Positions 43,086 through 52,934 of a stretch of DNA of 64,000 nt are shown in pieces; positions within the stretch are counted from its first letter, which is position 1; each line of letters begins with the position of its first letter. Under the pieces are notes generated by a model that worked only from the letters and a program-made list of their open reading frames with translations, searched no databases and had not been told where the DNA came from. The position numbers were made by a program, and so were the translations under genes. Source of the DNA: Neobacillus sp. PS3-34 (GTDB taxonomy: Bacteria > Bacillota > Bacilli > Bacillales > Cytobacillaceae); NCBI RefSeq assembly GCF_030915465.1, contig NZ_CP133267.1, positions 248,001 to 312,000 on the forward strand. Reading direction: 5' to 3'.

Positions 43086-44036
43086 ATGATACGGACAGTT
43101 ACGATAACCCAGGATTTTGAATTGATAAAAGATTTGGCTGTACCTGAACTGACGGCTGGTGATTCTTTATGGTACTGGATAGATTTTCATAACTCGAATA
43201 CGGATGAAATCGAGTTATTGCGTGAACCTCTCCACTTCCATCCCCTGGCCATAGAGGATTGCATACATACCTTGCAAAGGCCAAAGCTGGATTATTACGA
43301 GGACCATACTTTCTTTGTTACACAGGCACTTAATTCATCGACGATGACACGGGATGAAGTCGATATTTTTTTGGGAGAAAATTTTATCGTGACCTTCCAT
43401 CATAATCCTTGTCCTGAAATTGAAGAGGTATATCAGCGGTTTACCCAGACAAAAAATATTGAATATTGGAATCCATCGCTCGTTTTCTATCACATTTTAG
43501 ACAAAATGGTCGATAATTACTTCCCTCCCGTCTACCAAATTGAAGAAACTTTAAATGAAATAGATGAAAACTCTAAAGGCCGTACAATGGAGGAACTGCT
43601 GGAGGATTTATTTGATACAAGGCATGACCTATTATCACTAAGGCATACCATTTCGCCAATGCGAGATTTAGTTTACCGTATTATCAATTCACAGCGGCTG
43701 CCCGGAATCTTCGAACGGAAGGAGTATTTCTCGGATATCCACGACCATTTGCTCAAGCTGACGGAAATGATCGAGGCGAACCGGGAGCTGACTACCGACA
43801 TCCGTGACAGCTATATTTCACTTAACTCCCATGAAACCAATCATGTCATGAAGGTTATGACCCTTTTTACAACCATCTTCATGCCGCTCACCTTCATCGC
43901 CGGAATCTACGGCATGAACTTTAGGTATATGCCTGAATTAGGTTGGAAATACGGTTATTTTGGTGCACTTTTCCTTATGTTTGTTATCGGGACAGGCATG
44001 TGGCTCTGGTTTAGGAAAAAAGGATGGTTTAAATAA
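43086..44036 (+). CDS. CorA-type magnesium/divalent cation channel
   Basis: 316 residues. A large N-terminal cytosolic domain has LREPLHFHPLAIEDCIHTLQRPKLDYYEDHTFFV, then the long helix with VDNYFPPVYQIEETLNEIDE. Two C-terminal membrane helices contain the signature ...FIAGIYGMNFRYMPE (G-M-N) and the end GMWLWFRKKGWFK. CorA forms a pentameric Mg2+ channel. It is followed by a structured repeat and then a second, more distant CorA-like gene. Confidence 0.93.
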   Translation: MIRTVTITQDFELIKDLAVPELTAGDSLWYWIDFHNSNTDEIELLREPLHFHPLAIEDCIHTLQRPKLDYYEDHTFFVTQALNSSTMTRDEVDIFLGENFIVTFHHNPCPEIEEVYQRFTQTKNIEYWNPSLVFYHILDKMVDNYFPPVYQIEETLNEIDENSKGRTMEELLEDLFDTRHDLLSLRHTISPMRDLVYRIINSQRLPGIFERKEYFSDIHDHLLKLTEMIEANRELTTDIRDSYISLNSHETNHVMKVMTLFTTIFMPLTFIAGIYGMNFRYMPELGWKYGYFGALFLMFVIGTGMWLWFRKKGWFK

Positions 44037-44040
44037 GAAA

Positions 44041-44157
44041 AGCGAAAGCGCCTTGCACAGGGGCGACACGCATAAGACGAGCCGACGGGGAGGTTGTTCT
44101 TTAACCTCCATGACGGATTGGCTTATGACCTCGAGCCCCTAGGCGCTGAACCTAGAC
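44041..44157. repeat. Structured intergenic element, copy A (~115 bp)
   Basis: Nested inverted repeats are GCGCCT/AGGCGC, GGGG/CCCC, CATAAG/CTTATG, a GAGCCG/CGGATT pairing and a central GGAGGTT/AACCTCC hairpin. The related copy B at 52754-52865 keeps the fold with different bases, including a swap of GGGG/CCCC to CCCC/GGGG. It lies between two CorA-type genes. Confidence 0.85.
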
Positions 44158-44179
44158 AAATTGAAAAGTGCAAATGCTA

Positions 44180-44209
44180 AAAACCTTATCTTTAAGATAA
44201 GGTTTTTTT
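44180..44209 (+). terminator. Terminator after CorA and the structured repeat
   Basis: AACCTTATC pairs with GATAAGGTT across five bases and ends in TTTTTTT. Confidence 0.82.
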
Positions 44210-44297
44210 GCGTGGAGTAAATTTCATCACTCGGTTGAAGTGCATTAAAAAAGGGTATGTTGTTTCTATGAGCTTTTTAATGAAAGGAAGCATCCCG

Positions 44298-45765
44298 ATG
44301 CAGCGGATTGAAATAAGAGAAAAAAAGACGTCTACAGCCATCTTCCAATTTATTTTTCCGTTTTCGGTTAAAGCAGAAACGGAGACTGAAATGATTTCGT
44401 TTCTTAAAAACCAAGGTTTTGAGCGTTTTCGGCTTGACCATATGGAAAGCGAGAAAAAGTATTATGGAGATTTTCACGTCTCCCATCGGAATATGGAGGC
44501 ATACTATCTGCCATTTACAAATAAAATTCTATTCCCCCATACCGAATCACAAAAAGGGTTTCAGAGGTATTCTAAGGCAGTCAATTTAGTGGGACAGCTG
44601 CGAACAAAAAAGGTGACCATTCCTTTTAAAATTCATTCTATTGATATTATTGTAGGTCCATATCAGCTTGGCTTTTTAACGATACGGACGGAGGTAGCTA
44701 AAACAGAGGACATTCCTCTTTCATATGCAATCGAATTTGCGGCACGTTTTAGGGTGCTTGAGCCAAGGACAACCAGAGATCATGAAACAGTAATCGACTT
44801 TGAGGGCAATCATTACAACCAGGTAGAGAATTTTATTTTCGAAAAATTATATCCCGGACTGCCCGATTTTTTTGAACGGGAAAGCATAAAGGGTGCCTAC
44901 TTTGAAACCTTCCCATTTTTCGAGGATGAACGGATGTATGTCCAATCTTTAATCTGTCTCAACGAAAATGAAAAAGTGGATAAAGTGGACGTTTATCGTT
45001 CAGCTGACCTGAACGGCCTAGACAAGGAAGGCCAACCTTTTGTTACTTCAAATAATCTCGCCTATATCCAACGATATTTAAAACTTAATGGCTATGACCG
45101 CTGGGCACCAACAACCTATTACTTAATGGATGAGCATTCCTTTGCCTGTGTCACGAATGAGGCCGATGTGCTTACCGAACTCGCTTCCCAGATTTACGGT
45201 GAGTTTTACTATGGTCTTGTGCTGAACTTGTTCCATAAAATCGTGCTCTTAAAAATGGCAAATGACTATTCCGAGATAGAAATTGAACGGGATACTGAAA
45301 AAATAGAAGAGCTGATTCACTCTATTAATTCCTTTACTGCAAATTTCTTTTTCCTGGAACTAGCGACCCAATCTCAGGGGCGGGATATTTTTGTCCACCT
45401 GAGAAAAGTTTTTCAAATAGATGCCCTCTATGAGGATGCGCGGCAAACACTGAACAGCCTGTACCGCTACCAGGAACAAATCTCCTCCAAGCAAAATAGT
45501 GTCCTACTGTTAATTTTGACCCTTTATACGGTTGTTAGCGGGATTTTCGGGATGAATCAAGTAATTGATGATCTAAAAGAAAATATTAAATGGGGACGGA
45601 TGATGCATTATAGTTTTTTTGAATATATTGCTCTTGTTACCACTTTTAGCGGCCGTCCTGATTACTGCCTACCTTGGCATTCATAATCTGATAAAGTGGA
45701 AGCGAGACCGCCGGAAAAGAAAACAATGGACCGCCCAGACGGTACTGGACACTAACAAAAAATAA
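44298..45765 (+). pseudogene. Second CorA-like cation channel (2-TM-GxN), frame break near C-terminus
   Basis: From ATG 44298 (GAAAGGAAG upstream) about 450 residues run in one frame. The family signature is VSGIFGMNQVIDDL (G-M-N) between two membrane helices, and the long cytoplasmic helical region is typical. At 45649-45654 (AGCGGCCGTC) the frame shifts by +1. The second membrane helix then continues AVLITAYLGIHNLIKWKRDRRKRKQW to TAA 45763. That needs one extra or two missing bases here. It differs from the upstream CorA in sequence and is probably a separate subfamily. A terminator follows. Confidence 0.75.
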
Positions 45766-45795
45766 AATCAGCTCCTATTGTGGGCTGATTTTTTC
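45765..45795 (+). terminator. Terminator of the second CorA-like gene
   Basis: AAATCAGC pairs with GCTGATTT across eleven bases and continues as TTTT. Confidence 0.8.
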
Positions 45796-45859
45796 TTTTC
45801 TATTGACATATGCCATAAAAAAGAGCCATCTAATAGACAGCTCCAAAAGTTAACAATTC

Positions 45860-46171
45860 TTATTCCCAATTTTTATAATCAAGCGTACCGCCAGTCAGAT
45901 CGATCGTGTTACGTTCCCCTTTGTAAAAGGTTTTGCCTGCCTTTTCAATAATAAACTTTTCATAGGTAAATACTTCTCTGCCATTCGGCAGGTGTACTAC
46001 AACTTTTCGTCCCAAGTCCTCTTTGGGCGCATCTATGCGGATTGTACTTTGTGAATATCTATTCAGCCATACAAATCCTCCAATTAAAATAGCACAGGAC
46101 AGGATGAAAAAAAACAAACCCTTCAAATGAAATTGCTTCGGCCTGTCATGGTATAATTCGAGTCTGGTCAT
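45860..46171 (-). CDS. Hypothetical single-pass membrane protein
   Basis: About 103 residues from ATG 46171 (AAAGGGGGAG upstream). One membrane helix at ~20-40 (GLFFFILSCAILIGGFVWL) and an outside C-terminal domain (LGRKVVVHLPNGREVFTYEKFIIEKAGKTFYKGE). No family recognised. A weak hairpin terminator (GAGC...GCTC then TTTTTT on the minus strand) lies at 45819-45843. Convergent with the CorA-like gene. Confidence 0.65.
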   Translation of the reverse strand: MTRLELYHDRPKQFHLKGLFFFILSCAILIGGFVWLNRYSQSTIRIDAPKEDLGRKVVVHLPNGREVFTYEKFIIEKAGKTFYKGERNTIDLTGGTLDYKNWE

Positions 46172-46459
46172 GTTTCTCCCCCTTTTTCCTTGTATCCCGC
46201 AGTTTTTGAAAATTTTCAATAGAAATAAATGCTGCTAGTCTTAAAAGTTTTATGCTTACTTATTGTCATTATTACCCGGGCGTGCCAATTCTTAATCTTA
46301 TTTTCAAAATATTTTTCCACAATCATCAAAATATGCCAGTTGCACAAAAAGTTGCTTGTTTTAAGCATCTTTTTTTCATAAAAATTGGCAAACTATTATT
46401 ACAAATCCGTTATAATATAAAAATAAGCACAGAATATTTTTTCAAAAGGAGAATCGAAA

Positions 46460-47506
46460 GTGGCGAATTTACATATTGAAGATACTTTTAAGCTTCTAAA
46501 GGAACTGGTTTCCATACCAAGTCCCTCAGGAAATACGAATGAGGTTATCCAGTTTGTGGAGGAATTCCTTAGTGAATTGAACATTGAAACGACAAGGAAC
46601 CGAAAAGGCGGGCTGATTGCCACCCTTCCTGGTAAGGATAACAGCAGGCATAGAATGCTTACCGCGCATGTTGACACCCTTGGAGCGATGGTGAAGGAAA
46701 TCAAGCCAAGCGGCAGGCTAAAAATCGATTTAATCGGTGGGTTTCAGTACAATTCGATCGAAGGTGAGTATTGCCAGATTGAAACGAGTTCAGGAAAAAA
46801 ATATACTGGAACGATTTTGATGCACCAAACCTCTGTGCATGTTTATAAAGATGCTGGGAAAGCAGAACGAAACCAGGCAAATATGGAAATTCGTCTCGAT
46901 GAAAAAGTTCATAATGCGGAGGATGTAAGGGCTCTTGGAATTGAAGTCGGCGACTTTGTTTCCTTTGACCCGCGCGTCGAAATTACGCCAAGCGGATTTA
47001 TCAAATCGCGCCATCTCGATGATAAAGCGAGCGTAGCCATCCTTCTTCAATTAATAAAACAAGTGAAAGAGGAAAAAATTGAACTTCCTTACACAACGCA
47101 CTTTCTGATTTCGAATAATGAGGAAATCGGCTATGGCGGAAATTCCAATATTTCTCCTGAAACTGTTGAATATTTGGCAGTCGATATGGGTGCCATGGGC
47201 GATGGACAGTCCACGGATGAATATACCGTTTCCATCTGTGTCAAGGATGCGAGCGGGCCATACAATTATGAATTCAGGAAAAAGCTTGTTCGTCTTGCAG
47301 AAGAAAACCAGGTTCAATATAAGCTGGATATTTATCCGTATTATGGATCCGATGCTTCTGCCGCCATCCGTTCCGGACATGATATTGTTCATGGTTTGAT
47401 TGGCCCAGGTATCGATTCTTCCCATGCGTTTGAACGGACACATAAAACATCAATCGAAAATACCGCAAAACTTCTCTACCATTACTTGCAGTCTGAAATG
47501 ATTTAA
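46460..47506 (+). CDS. M42-family metallopeptidase (glutamyl aminopeptidase/endoglucanase-like)
   Basis: 348 residues, GTG start behind AAAAGGAGA. The M42 metal and catalytic motifs are seen in order: MLTAHVDTLGAMV, SRHLDDKASVAILLQL, LISNNEEIGYGGNSNI (general-base Glu-Glu) and YLAVDMGAMGDGQSTD. PYYGSDASAAIRSGHDI and GPGIDSSHAFERTH follow. It forms large tetrahedral peptidase particles in relatives and trims peptides in the cytosol. Single gene with terminator. Confidence 0.93.
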   Translation: MANLHIEDTFKLLKELVSIPSPSGNTNEVIQFVEEFLSELNIETTRNRKGGLIATLPGKDNSRHRMLTAHVDTLGAMVKEIKPSGRLKIDLIGGFQYNSIEGEYCQIETSSGKKYTGTILMHQTSVHVYKDAGKAERNQANMEIRLDEKVHNAEDVRALGIEVGDFVSFDPRVEITPSGFIKSRHLDDKASVAILLQLIKQVKEEKIELPYTTHFLISNNEEIGYGGNSNISPETVEYLAVDMGAMGDGQSTDEYTVSICVKDASGPYNYEFRKKLVRLAEENQVQYKLDIYPYYGSDASAAIRSGHDIVHGLIGPGIDSSHAFERTHKTSIENTAKLLYHYLQSEMI

Positions 47507-47515
47507 TAAAAGCGG

Positions 47516-47541
47516 AAACCAGGCGAATGCCTGGTTTTTTT
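47516..47541 (+). terminator. Terminator of M42 peptidase gene
   Basis: AAACCAGGC pairs with GCCTGGTTT across GAAT, followed by TTTT. Confidence 0.88.
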
Positions 47542-47664
47542 ATCGACAACTTTTTTTAATGCGGATTTTTTTGTCGATGGATTCTCCATTTAATTTTGAA
47601 ACAAATGCAACCTCCCCTGCGACTAAAAGAATGTAACTATACAAAAATATTTGGGGGTTTTAAA

Positions 47665-48156
47665 ATGATTAGAGGCTTGCATTTGTCAAAGCGTATTATT
47701 TCAGCTCTCTCCCTTTTTGCTCTAGCAGTGGCTTTCTTGTTTTCCTCCTCTCTCCACAAGGCAGAGGCATCTGTATCATGGGGACAGGAAGTCACCGAGG
47801 TTGGAAAGCTCTATCTTGGAAATCCATATAAATGGGGTGGAACCTCGCAAAAGGGGTTTGATGCATCCGGATACACACAGTATATTTTCAAAACATCTGC
47901 TGCTAAAATGACACTCCCCCCATCCTCTAAAGAGCAATATAAATTAGGAAAAGCGGTCAAGCAAAAGGATTTAAAAGAGGGCGACCTCGTCTTCTTTAAT
48001 ATCGATGGCAAAGGAGTTTCCTTCGTTGGAATTTATTTAAACAGCAACCAATTCCTTGCGGTTACTGTCAATAAAGGAGTTTCCATCCAGTCCCTCTCAT
48101 CCAAGTACTGGAAGGATCGCTATATCGGTGCTAAAAGAGTGTTAAAGGAATATTAA
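47665..48156 (+). CDS. Secreted NlpC/P60-fold protein lacking catalytic residues (pseudoenzyme)
   Basis: About 163 residues with a signal peptide (~1-37: KRIISALSLFALAVAFLFSSS then HKAEASV). The domain aligns clearly with NlpC/P60: GNPYKWGGTSQKGFDASGYTQYIF, LPPSSKEQYKLGKAV, EGDLVFFNIDGKGVSFVGIYLNSNQFLAVTVNKGVSI and YWKDRYIGAKRV. The catalytic Cys of FDCSG is Ala here (FDASG), the catalytic His of SHVGIY is Phe (SFVGIY), and the third polar residue is also changed (FLAVT for FIHA). It therefore cannot hydrolyse peptidoglycan and may bind it instead. Same fold as the active enzyme at 38521. Confidence 0.88.
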   Translation: MIRGLHLSKRIISALSLFALAVAFLFSSSLHKAEASVSWGQEVTEVGKLYLGNPYKWGGTSQKGFDASGYTQYIFKTSAAKMTLPPSSKEQYKLGKAVKQKDLKEGDLVFFNIDGKGVSFVGIYLNSNQFLAVTVNKGVSIQSLSSKYWKDRYIGAKRVLKEY

Positions 48157-48165
48157 GCGTTGAGG

Positions 48166-48190
48166 CTCGCCAATCGGCGAGTTTTCTTTA
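48166..48190 (+). terminator. Terminator of the NlpC/P60-like gene
   Basis: CTCGCC and GGCGAG pair across AATC, followed by TTTTCTTTATTTT. Confidence 0.75.
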
Positions 48191-48418
48191 TTTTCCGTCA
48201 TTTTAAACACTCCAAATACTAGACTTATTGGTAAAACAACCAATATCAATCTCTTAGTTTTTATATTATAATTCTCATAATAAGTTTCTTTTTACACTAT
48301 TTAAATTTAATCTGTTTCTCATTTTTTTTTAATGTTTTCGGCGTAAAAAGGATTTATGATATGAAAGGTTGTTTGACATGGACTTTTACACATTAATTAA
48401 AGGCGGGTGGATAAAGCC

Positions 48419-48568
48419 ATGCTGAGTAGGTTGAAAGCTTTTTTCCAAAATAATAAAACAAAGTGGGTTAGCCGCTTTTTATACTATTTACTAATTTTGC
48501 TATTATTATTTTTTATGTATGGATTTAATGATGCAAGTTCCGGGTCCTATATATATAATGATTTTTAA
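48419..48568 (+). CDS. dltX: DltX, small membrane protein of the teichoic acid D-alanylation operon
   Basis: 49 residues from ATG 48419 with GGCGGGTGG upstream. One membrane helix (FLYYLLILLLLFFMYGFND) and the family's conserved C-terminal F-x-Y-N-x-F-like ending (SGSYIYNDF). DltX sits with DltB and is the acceptor for D-alanine before transfer to teichoic acid by the DltB/DltD machinery. First gene of the operon, 19 bases before dltA. Confidence 0.92.
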   Translation: MLSRLKAFFQNNKTKWVSRFLYYLLILLLLFFMYGFNDASSGSYIYNDF

Positions 48569-48586
48569 TCCTGGAGGTAAACTTTT

Positions 48587-50101
48587 ATGCAATTGATTCG
48601 CGCAATTGAAGACCATGCACTAACGAACCCTGAAAAATTGGCTTTTGTTTCTCCTGGTAAACAGATCAACTATGGTGATTTGTGGAATCAATCAGAACAA
48701 ATCGCGGCATTTTTTTTACAGGAATCCCTGAAGGAAGATTCTCCGATACTAGTTTACGGTCATATGGAACCAGAAATGCTTGTTTCCTTCCTGGCCGCTG
48801 TAAAGTCAGGACATCCTTATATTCCAATCGATACATCGATTCCTTTGGAGAGGATTGTCAAAATTATCGAGAGCTCGAAGGCAGAATTGCTGATCAATGT
48901 TTCAGGGCTCCCTCTACAGCTGGAACAAGCTATAATACAAGTTATGAATTTCAGTGATATTGAAAAATTGCTTACATCTGCTGAAAAGGCTGACCCATCT
49001 CATTGGGTAAAGGATGATGACAATTTTTATATCATATATACATCGGGCAGCACTGGAAACCCAAAAGGCGTGCAAATATCAGCCAATAATCTGCAAAGCT
49101 TTGTCGATTGGATGAGAAAAGACTTTCCAATTGATGGCGGACTGACTTTTCTTAATCAGGCTCCCTTTTCCTTTGATTTATCTGTAATGGACCTCTACCC
49201 TGCCCTTTCGAGCGGCGGAAGACTATTTGCGATAACGAAGGAGATGATCGCGAAGCCGAAGATTTTGTTTGATGCCTTTGTGAAATCCAACACACAGGTG
49301 TGGACATCTACTCCATCCTTTGCACAAATGTGCCTGATGGATCCCTCTTTTAATGAGGATTTATTGCCAGAATTAACCGTCTTTCTTTTTTGCGGGGAGA
49401 TTCTTCCGGTATCCATTTCCAGGATGTTAAAAGAGAGATTTCCTAAAGCGAAAATTTTTAATACGTATGGCCCGACTGAAGCTACGGTTGCTATTACCTA
49501 TGTAGAAGTAACGGATGAATTATTAGACAACCATCAAACCCTTCCTGTCGGTAAACCGAAGGATGATACGCGCATTTTGCTGATTGACGAAAGCAATCAA
49601 GAGGTTTCCGAAGGTGAGAAAGGCGAAATAATCATTGTGGGCCCTGGTGTGAGCAAAGGGTATCTTGGCCAGAAAGAGCTTACCGATAAGGCCTTCTTTC
49701 AATATAACGATGAATTTGCATATAGAACTGGCGATGCGGGATACTTGGAAAACGGACTTCTTTTTTATAAAGGCAGAATGGACTTCCAAATTAAATTGCA
49801 TGGGTATCGCATGGAACTTGAAGAAATAGAATACCAAATCGCGAAATCTGAATATGTAAAGGCTGTTGTCATTGTTCCTTATACTCAAAAGGAGAAAATT
49901 GAGTATTTGACTGCGGCGATTGTGCCTGCAGACCATCAATTTGAAAAGGAATATCAGCTTACTGCTGCTATCAAAAAAGAACTTGCAGATACTTTGCCGG
50001 CTTACATGATTCCACGGAAGTTCACTTATCATGATGAACTCCCGATGACACCAAACGGCAAAGTAGATCGAAAACTAATTAAAGAAAAGGTATTGCTATG
50101 A
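48587..50101 (+). CDS. dltA: DltA, D-alanine:carrier protein ligase
   Basis: 504 residues of the adenylate-forming family. The AMP/phosphate-loop is [19 protein letters not shown], followed by [19 protein letters not shown] (D-Ala pocket), [37 protein letters not shown] and [21 protein letters not shown]. The catalytic Lys lies near the end in [10 protein letters not shown]. It adenylates D-alanine and loads it onto DltC. GGAGG precedes the ATG. It overlaps dltB by four bases. Confidence 0.96.
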   Translation: MQLIRAIEDHALTNPEKLAFVSPGKQINYGDLWNQSEQIAAFFLQESLKEDSPILVYGHMEPEMLVSFLAAVKSGHPYIPIDTSIPLERIVKIIESSKAELLINVSGLPLQLEQAIIQVMNFSDIEKLLTSAEKADPSHWVKDDDNFYIIYTSGSTGNPKGVQISANNLQSFVDWMRKDFPIDGGLTFLNQAPFSFDLSVMDLYPALSSGGRLFAITKEMIAKPKILFDAFVKSNTQVWTSTPSFAQMCLMDPSFNEDLLPELTVFLFCGEILPVSISRMLKERFPKAKIFNTYGPTEATVAITYVEVTDELLDNHQTLPVGKPKDDTRILLIDESNQEVSEGEKGEIIIVGPGVSKGYLGQKELTDKAFFQYNDEFAYRTGDAGYLENGLLFYKGRMDFQIKLHGYRMELEEIEYQIAKSEYVKAVVIVPYTQKEKIEYLTAAIVPADHQFEKEYQLTAAIKKELADTLPAYMIPRKFTYHDELPMTPNGKVDRKLIKEKVLL

Positions 50102-51263
50102 CACCATATGGCTCATTTACATTTTTTTTCATCCTAGCGATATTACTGGCACCTACAATCATTTTAGGGCTGATGGGAAAAAGATTTCATGCCTATAATA
50201 TTTTCATTACCGTTGTCGCTCTCGCGATTATTTTCGCAGGCAACCTTAATGGTTCCGTTGCACTGATTATTTTTACGGTCTGGCAGGCTGTCCTTATTAA
50301 GGGCTATCTTGCCTATCGAAAAAATAATAACAGTACATGGGTGTTTTGCCTTGCTGTCATTGGATCCATTCTCCCCCTCGTGATTTCCAAAATCACACCA
50401 ATATTAGAAACGGAGAATTGGATTGGATTCCTTGGCATTTCTTATTTAACCTTTAAAGGCACTCAATTAATTATGGAAACCCGGGATGGCCTGCTTAAGA
50501 AGGGAATTCCGCTTGTCCGCCTGCTCTATTTTATTCTGTTCTTCCCTACTATTTCTTCCGGCCGATTGACCGCTATCGCCGCTTTGAGAAGGATATACAG
50601 GCTGAATTAACGAAGGAAGAGTACAAGCTGCTGTTGTTTGAAGGAATAAATAAAATTTTTCGCGGGTTTTTATATAAATACATTATTGGTTACTCTATTA
50701 ACCATTTCTTTATCGCAAATCTACGGTTTATTGCACAAAGTGATTTTCAAAATGAACTCTTTTATATGTACTCATACAGTTTATATTTGTTTTTTGACTT
50801 TGCCGGCTACACCGCATTTGCGATCGGCATTAGTTATATAATGGGAATAAAGTCTCCGGAAAACTTTAATAAGCCGTTTCTCAGCCGCAATATCAAGGAC
50901 TTCTGGAATCGCTGGCATATGAGCCTTTCCTTCTGGTTCCGTGATTATGTGTATATGCGCTTCGTTTTCTGGATGACAAAAAAGAAGTTTCTCAAGAATC
51001 GAAATACTATATCCAATCTGGGTTATATTCTGCTATTCTTGTTAATGGGCGTATGGCATGGACTTGCTATACAGTACATTTTATATGGACTCTATCATGC
51101 GCTTGTAATGGTAGCTTATAATTCATTTGAACGCTTTAACAAAAAACATAAGTGGTGGCCGCAAAACAGGTTGACACATATTGCCGCGGTGATCATCACC
51201 TTCCATGTTATTTGTTTTGGCTTTTATATTTTTTCCGGACAATTATTTCATAAGGGAGTTTGA
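50098..51263 (+). pseudogene. dltB: DltB, MBOAT-family D-alanyl transferase, one-base frameshift
   Basis: The frame from 50098 is DltB (FFFILAILLAPTIILGLMGKRFHAY ... FLGISYLTFKGTQLIME ... LLYFILFFPTISSG). At 50560-50563 (TCCGGCCGATT, expected TCCGGCCCGATT) one C is missing. The second frame resumes IDRYRRFEKDIQAEL, then WNRWHMSLSFWFRDYVYMRF and the catalytic His in LLMGVWHGLAIQYILYGLYH. Repaired length is ~388 residues, the family norm. It moves D-alanine from DltC across the membrane. A broken dltB inside an otherwise intact dlt operon is unlikely to be natural. Confidence 0.92.
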
Positions 51264-51268
51264 TAATC

Positions 51269-51505
51269 ATGGAATTTAAAAAAGAAATCTTAGATCTATT
51301 AGCAGAAATTTGCCAGGACGATGTGGTAAAGGAAAATCCAGATATTGATTTGTTCGAAAACGCCCTGCTTGATTCTTTTGGGACGGTAGAGCTTCTTGTA
51401 CAAGTGGAGGAACGCTTTGGAATTACCGTTCCGATTACCGAATTCGATCGCGATGTTTGGAACACTCCAAACAATATCGCCCAGCAGTTGGCTGATTTCA
51501 AATGA
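51269..51505 (+). CDS. dltC: DltC, D-alanyl carrier protein
   Basis: 78 residues, a small acidic acyl-carrier-type protein. The phosphopantetheine site is the Ser in NALLDSFGTVELLVQVEE. ATG 51269 is used; in-frame TTG at 51260 overlaps the dltB stop. It carries D-alanine from DltA to DltB. It overlaps dltD by four bases (ATGA). Confidence 0.95.
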   Translation: MEFKKEILDLLAEICQDDVVKENPDIDLFENALLDSFGTVELLVQVEERFGITVPITEFDRDVWNTPNNIAQQLADFK

Positions 51506-52746
51506 AGAAACCGTTATTCGCACCGCTAATCCTGGCGTTTTCCGTGTTATTGATTTTGGTGCTAATACCGAATAAATGGATTGAAAAGCTTATTCCTCAT
51601 GACCGAGTCAGCCAGGCAGCAACCGAATTGAATCCTTTTATGTTCCAGGGAAAGTATGTACAAAGCAAAATGCTTGAAAACCAGCATTTCCTCCCTATCT
51701 TTGGTTCTTCGGAGCTTGCCAGACTTGACCGGTTCCATCCGGCTAATTATTTTCAGGTTAATAAAGAAGGAGTTACTCCCTTCTTAGTCGGACGCGGAGG
51801 GACCGAATCGCTTATCCATTTCTTAAATTTGGCCGAGCATAAAGATCAGCTAAGGGGTAAAAAACTGGTATTTGTTCTCTCTCCGCAGTGGTTTCAACCA
51901 GGAGGCGCAGATGAATCCCATTTCGCTCCGAATTTCTCTTCCCTGCAGGGTTATGATTTTGCTTTTAATAACGAAATCAATCCTGTAATGAAGAAAAAAG
52001 CCATTAAGCGTCTGCTCAAGTTCAAGGCCGTTTCGGCGGATCCGATGCTGACAGCACTGTATGATGCGGAAATATCGAATGACCCTTTTGCAAAACGGAA
52101 GGCACAGGTTATTAAACCATTTGCACTTATGTATAGGAATCTGCTGGTAAAAAAGGATTTGTATTATACACTTGCCGGCGGCTTGCATCGCCATCGCGAT
52201 ATTAGCACCAAGGTAAAGGCTAAATCATGGAACCAATTGGAGCAGCTCGCAGACCAACTGGGGCAAAAGGAATCCCGAACAAATAAGTTTATGATTATCG
52301 ATTCACAATACCGAAAGCTGGAAAAGCGTATACCTGAGTTGCAGAATACGAAAGAGGGCGCGACATACGGCCGTTCAGTAGAATATCAGGATTTTCAGCT
52401 CATCCTTGATTTGCTGCACGAATCAGGTGCCAAAGCGCTGTTCATTTCTGTTCCTGTGAACGGGAAGTGGTACGATTATGTCGGCTTCCCGAAAGAAGGC
52501 AGAAAAGCTTATTACACTAGAATCAGACAACAAATTCAAAAATCCGGATTCTCTGTAGCTGATTTTTCAAACCACGAATACGATCCGTATTTCATGAAGG
52601 ACACCATCCACATCGGCTGGAAGGGCTGGGTCTATACAGACAAAGCCATCGAAGATTTTTATGAAGGGAAATACAAAAAAAGTGTCAGTGCCATGGTTAA
52701 ACCTCAAAAAAATATGGTTTATACGACAAGAGACGCAGAATTTTAA
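51502..52746 (+). CDS. dltD: DltD, teichoic acid D-alanylation protein (SGNH-like)
   Basis: 414 residues. One N-terminal membrane anchor (LFAPLILAFSVLLILVLIP) and an outside domain with FLPIFGSSELARLDRFHP (nucleophile Ser in GSSE) and YFMKDTIHIGWKGWVYTD (D-x-x-H catalytic pair). DltD catalyses the last transfer of D-alanine to lipoteichoic acid outside the cell. Last gene of dltXABCD. The structured repeat copy B and a shared hairpin terminator follow. Confidence 0.96.
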   Translation: MKKPLFAPLILAFSVLLILVLIPNKWIEKLIPHDRVSQAATELNPFMFQGKYVQSKMLENQHFLPIFGSSELARLDRFHPANYFQVNKEGVTPFLVGRGGTESLIHFLNLAEHKDQLRGKKLVFVLSPQWFQPGGADESHFAPNFSSLQGYDFAFNNEINPVMKKKAIKRLLKFKAVSADPMLTALYDAEISNDPFAKRKAQVIKPFALMYRNLLVKKDLYYTLAGGLHRHRDISTKVKAKSWNQLEQLADQLGQKESRTNKFMIIDSQYRKLEKRIPELQNTKEGATYGRSVEYQDFQLILDLLHESGAKALFISVPVNGKWYDYVGFPKEGRKAYYTRIRQQIQKSGFSVADFSNHEYDPYFMKDTIHIGWKGWVYTDKAIEDFYEGKYKKSVSAMVKPQKNMVYTTRDAEF

Positions 52747-52753
52747 TACAAAA

Positions 52754-52865
52754 AGCGTAAGCGCCCTGGGCAGCCCCGACAGGCATAAGACGAATCACGC
52801 AGGAAATCCTGATTTCTGGAGTGATTTGGCTTATGACCCCGAGGGGCTGGGTGCTGAAGCTAGAT
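52754..52865. repeat. Structured intergenic element, copy B (~112 bp)
   Basis: Nested stems: GCGCCC/GGGTGC, AGCCCC/GGGGCT, CATAAG/CTTATG, AATCAC/GTGATT and a central GAAATC/GATTTC hairpin. It matches copy A at 44041-44157 in order and in the CATAAG/CTTATG bases. In other stems it differs in a compensating way. It lies directly after dltD. Confidence 0.85.
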
Positions 52866-52884
52866 TAATATAAAGGTGACATAT

Positions 52885-52934
52885 AAAGGTGACAGGCACC
52901 TCCTAGTTTTCTGGATGGTGCCTGTCACCTTTAT
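52885..52934. terminator. Bidirectional terminator between dlt operon and convergent methyltransferase
   Basis: AAAGGTGACAGGCACC pairs with GGTGCCTGTCACCTTT (16 base pairs, perfect) across a 16-base loop. A partial repeat of its left arm (AAAGGTGACA) stands just before it. The end overlaps the methyltransferase stop codon. Confidence 0.82.

Noticed and set aside
45836..45850. A stray unit of the 52-bp repeat (TCTAATAGACAGCTCC)
   Set aside because: It shares about twelve bases with array 1 but lacks the second dyad arm and the spacer; it fits a simple terminator instead.
52661..52873. Small plus-strand frame over the dltD end and structured repeat
   Set aside because: It lies in another frame of dltD and a non-coding hairpin element.
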